In this document: in pieces, positions 7,317-7,665 of the stretch
How the letters are laid out: the number at the start of each line of letters is the position of its first letter
Numbering within the stretch: position 1 is the first letter of the stretch
Assembly (NCBI GenBank): GCA_028816945.1
Contig: JAPPQG010000206.1
Coordinates: forward strand, 1 to 7,665
DNA from: Alphaproteobacteria bacterium
Lineage (GTDB): Bacteria; Pseudomonadota; Alphaproteobacteria; RS24
Length of the DNA stretch: 7,665 nt
Direction: 5' to 3'
Made by a program: the position numbers and the translations under genes
The notes under the pieces: model-generated
The model's database searches: none
The model's input: the letters and a program-made list of their open reading frames with translations, nothing else
Told to the model about the DNA's origin: nothing

Positions 7317-7370
7317 ATGCCGAAAAAAATAAAAAAACTGCAAAAACTAAAAAAGCCGCAAAAGATAAAC
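7317..7370 (+). repeat. Degenerate 18-bp tandem repeat forming the TRAP protein's basic n-region
   Basis: Three 18-bp units (7317-7334, 7335-7352, 7353-7370) encode MPKKIK, KLQKLK and KPQKIN. They agree at most positions, but the sequence is so A-rich that some of the agreement may be composition. If real, it is another in-frame amplification in a tolerant part of a protein, directly before the twin arginines. Confidence 0.5.
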
Positions 7371-7665
7371 CGCCGCAAAGCTATTGCCACCACAGCAGGG
7401 GCGGGGCTAGCGGCTTTTGCCGCCGCTAAGCCCGCTTATGCACAGGGCAAACGGCGGTTGCGGCAAGTCACGACTTGGCCGAAAAATTTCCCCGGCTTAG
7501 GCACAACGCCCGAAAGCATTGCAAAACGCGTACGCATTATGTCTGATGACACATTAGATATTAAAATTTTCGCCGCCGGCGAATTAGTAAGCGCATGGGA
7601 AGCCTTTGATGCTGTCTCCACAGGCACAGCCGATATGTATCATGGTGCAGAATATTATTGGCAGG
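7317..7665 (+). CDS. TRAP transporter periplasmic substrate-binding protein (DctP/TakP type), N-terminal part
   Basis: The frame begins at the ATG at 7317 and is still open at the window end; 116 codons are visible of an expected 350 or so. A twin-arginine (Tat) signal is present: basic n-region, NRRKAIATTAGAG at about 18-30, then a hydrophobic Ala-rich stretch and a likely cleavage AYA|Q after residue 42. The mature start has VTTWPKNFPGLGT (51-63), characteristic of the TRAP binding proteins related to 2-oxoacid-binding TakP. IFAAGELVSAWEAFDAVSTGTADM and HGAEYYWQ follow. Such proteins capture organic acids in the periplasm for DctQ/DctM-type membrane subunits, which should lie downstream. 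The n-region is unusually long and Lys-rich, about 17 residues before the twin Arg. The gene starts 22 bp after bpt, so cotranscription is possible, though no functional link is obvious. Confidence 0.92.
   Translation, partial: MPKKIKKLQKLKKPQKINRRKAIATTAGAGLAAFAAAKPAYAQGKRRLRQVTTWPKNFPGLGTTPESIAKRVRIMSDDTLDIKIFAAGELVSAWEAFDAVSTGTADMYHGAEYYWQ

Overview
The window looks like a stretch of chromosome from a moderately AT-rich alphaproteobacterium, perhaps marine. That rests on recognisable proteins: HemB, the Bpt-type leucyl-transferase, and a Tat-exported TRAP substrate-binding protein with the TTWPKNFPGLGT signature. No rRNA or other taxonomic marker is present, so the placement is tentative.

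Layout, left to right. (1) The 3' end of hemB (+) ends at 309. (2) A degenerate 13/14-bp tandem array (304-519) fills the whole convergent intergenic space. (3) A subtilisin-like (S8) protease gene lies on the minus strand (513 to about 2909). It has a lipoprotein signal, a Gly/Pro-Thr linker, an intact Asp-His-Ser triad and a C-terminal region that looks like an outer-membrane beta-barrel. (4) A short AT-rich leader is followed by a probable minus-strand terminator (about 3097-3131). (5) A 3-hydroxyisobutyrate-dehydrogenase-family oxidoreductase gene lies on the minus strand (3161-4123). (6) A divergent, repeat-filled intergenic region spans 4124-4367. (7) A SLC13-type permease with two central RCK/TrkA_C-like domains is on the plus strand (4368-6236). 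(8) A repeat-filled leader (6237-6403) precedes (9) bpt (6404-7294). (10) 22 bp later the 5' part of a TRAP-transporter periplasmic protein gene begins and runs off the window. Bpt and the TRAP gene may be cotranscribed. The other genes look like separate transcription units without an obvious shared pathway.

The most striking property of the window is not a gene. Nearly every gene junction carries a short direct tandem repeat of a different sequence, and four of the six coding regions carry in-frame tandem expansions at tolerant places (signal-peptide n-regions, a linker, surface loops). Intergenic units are 13, 13/14, 15 and 17 bp; coding units are 6, 12, 18, 24 and 24 bp, all multiples of three. 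This suggests a genome with pervasive local tandem duplication, filtered by selection on reading frame. I see no CRISPR, insertion sequence, tRNA, rRNA or defence system.
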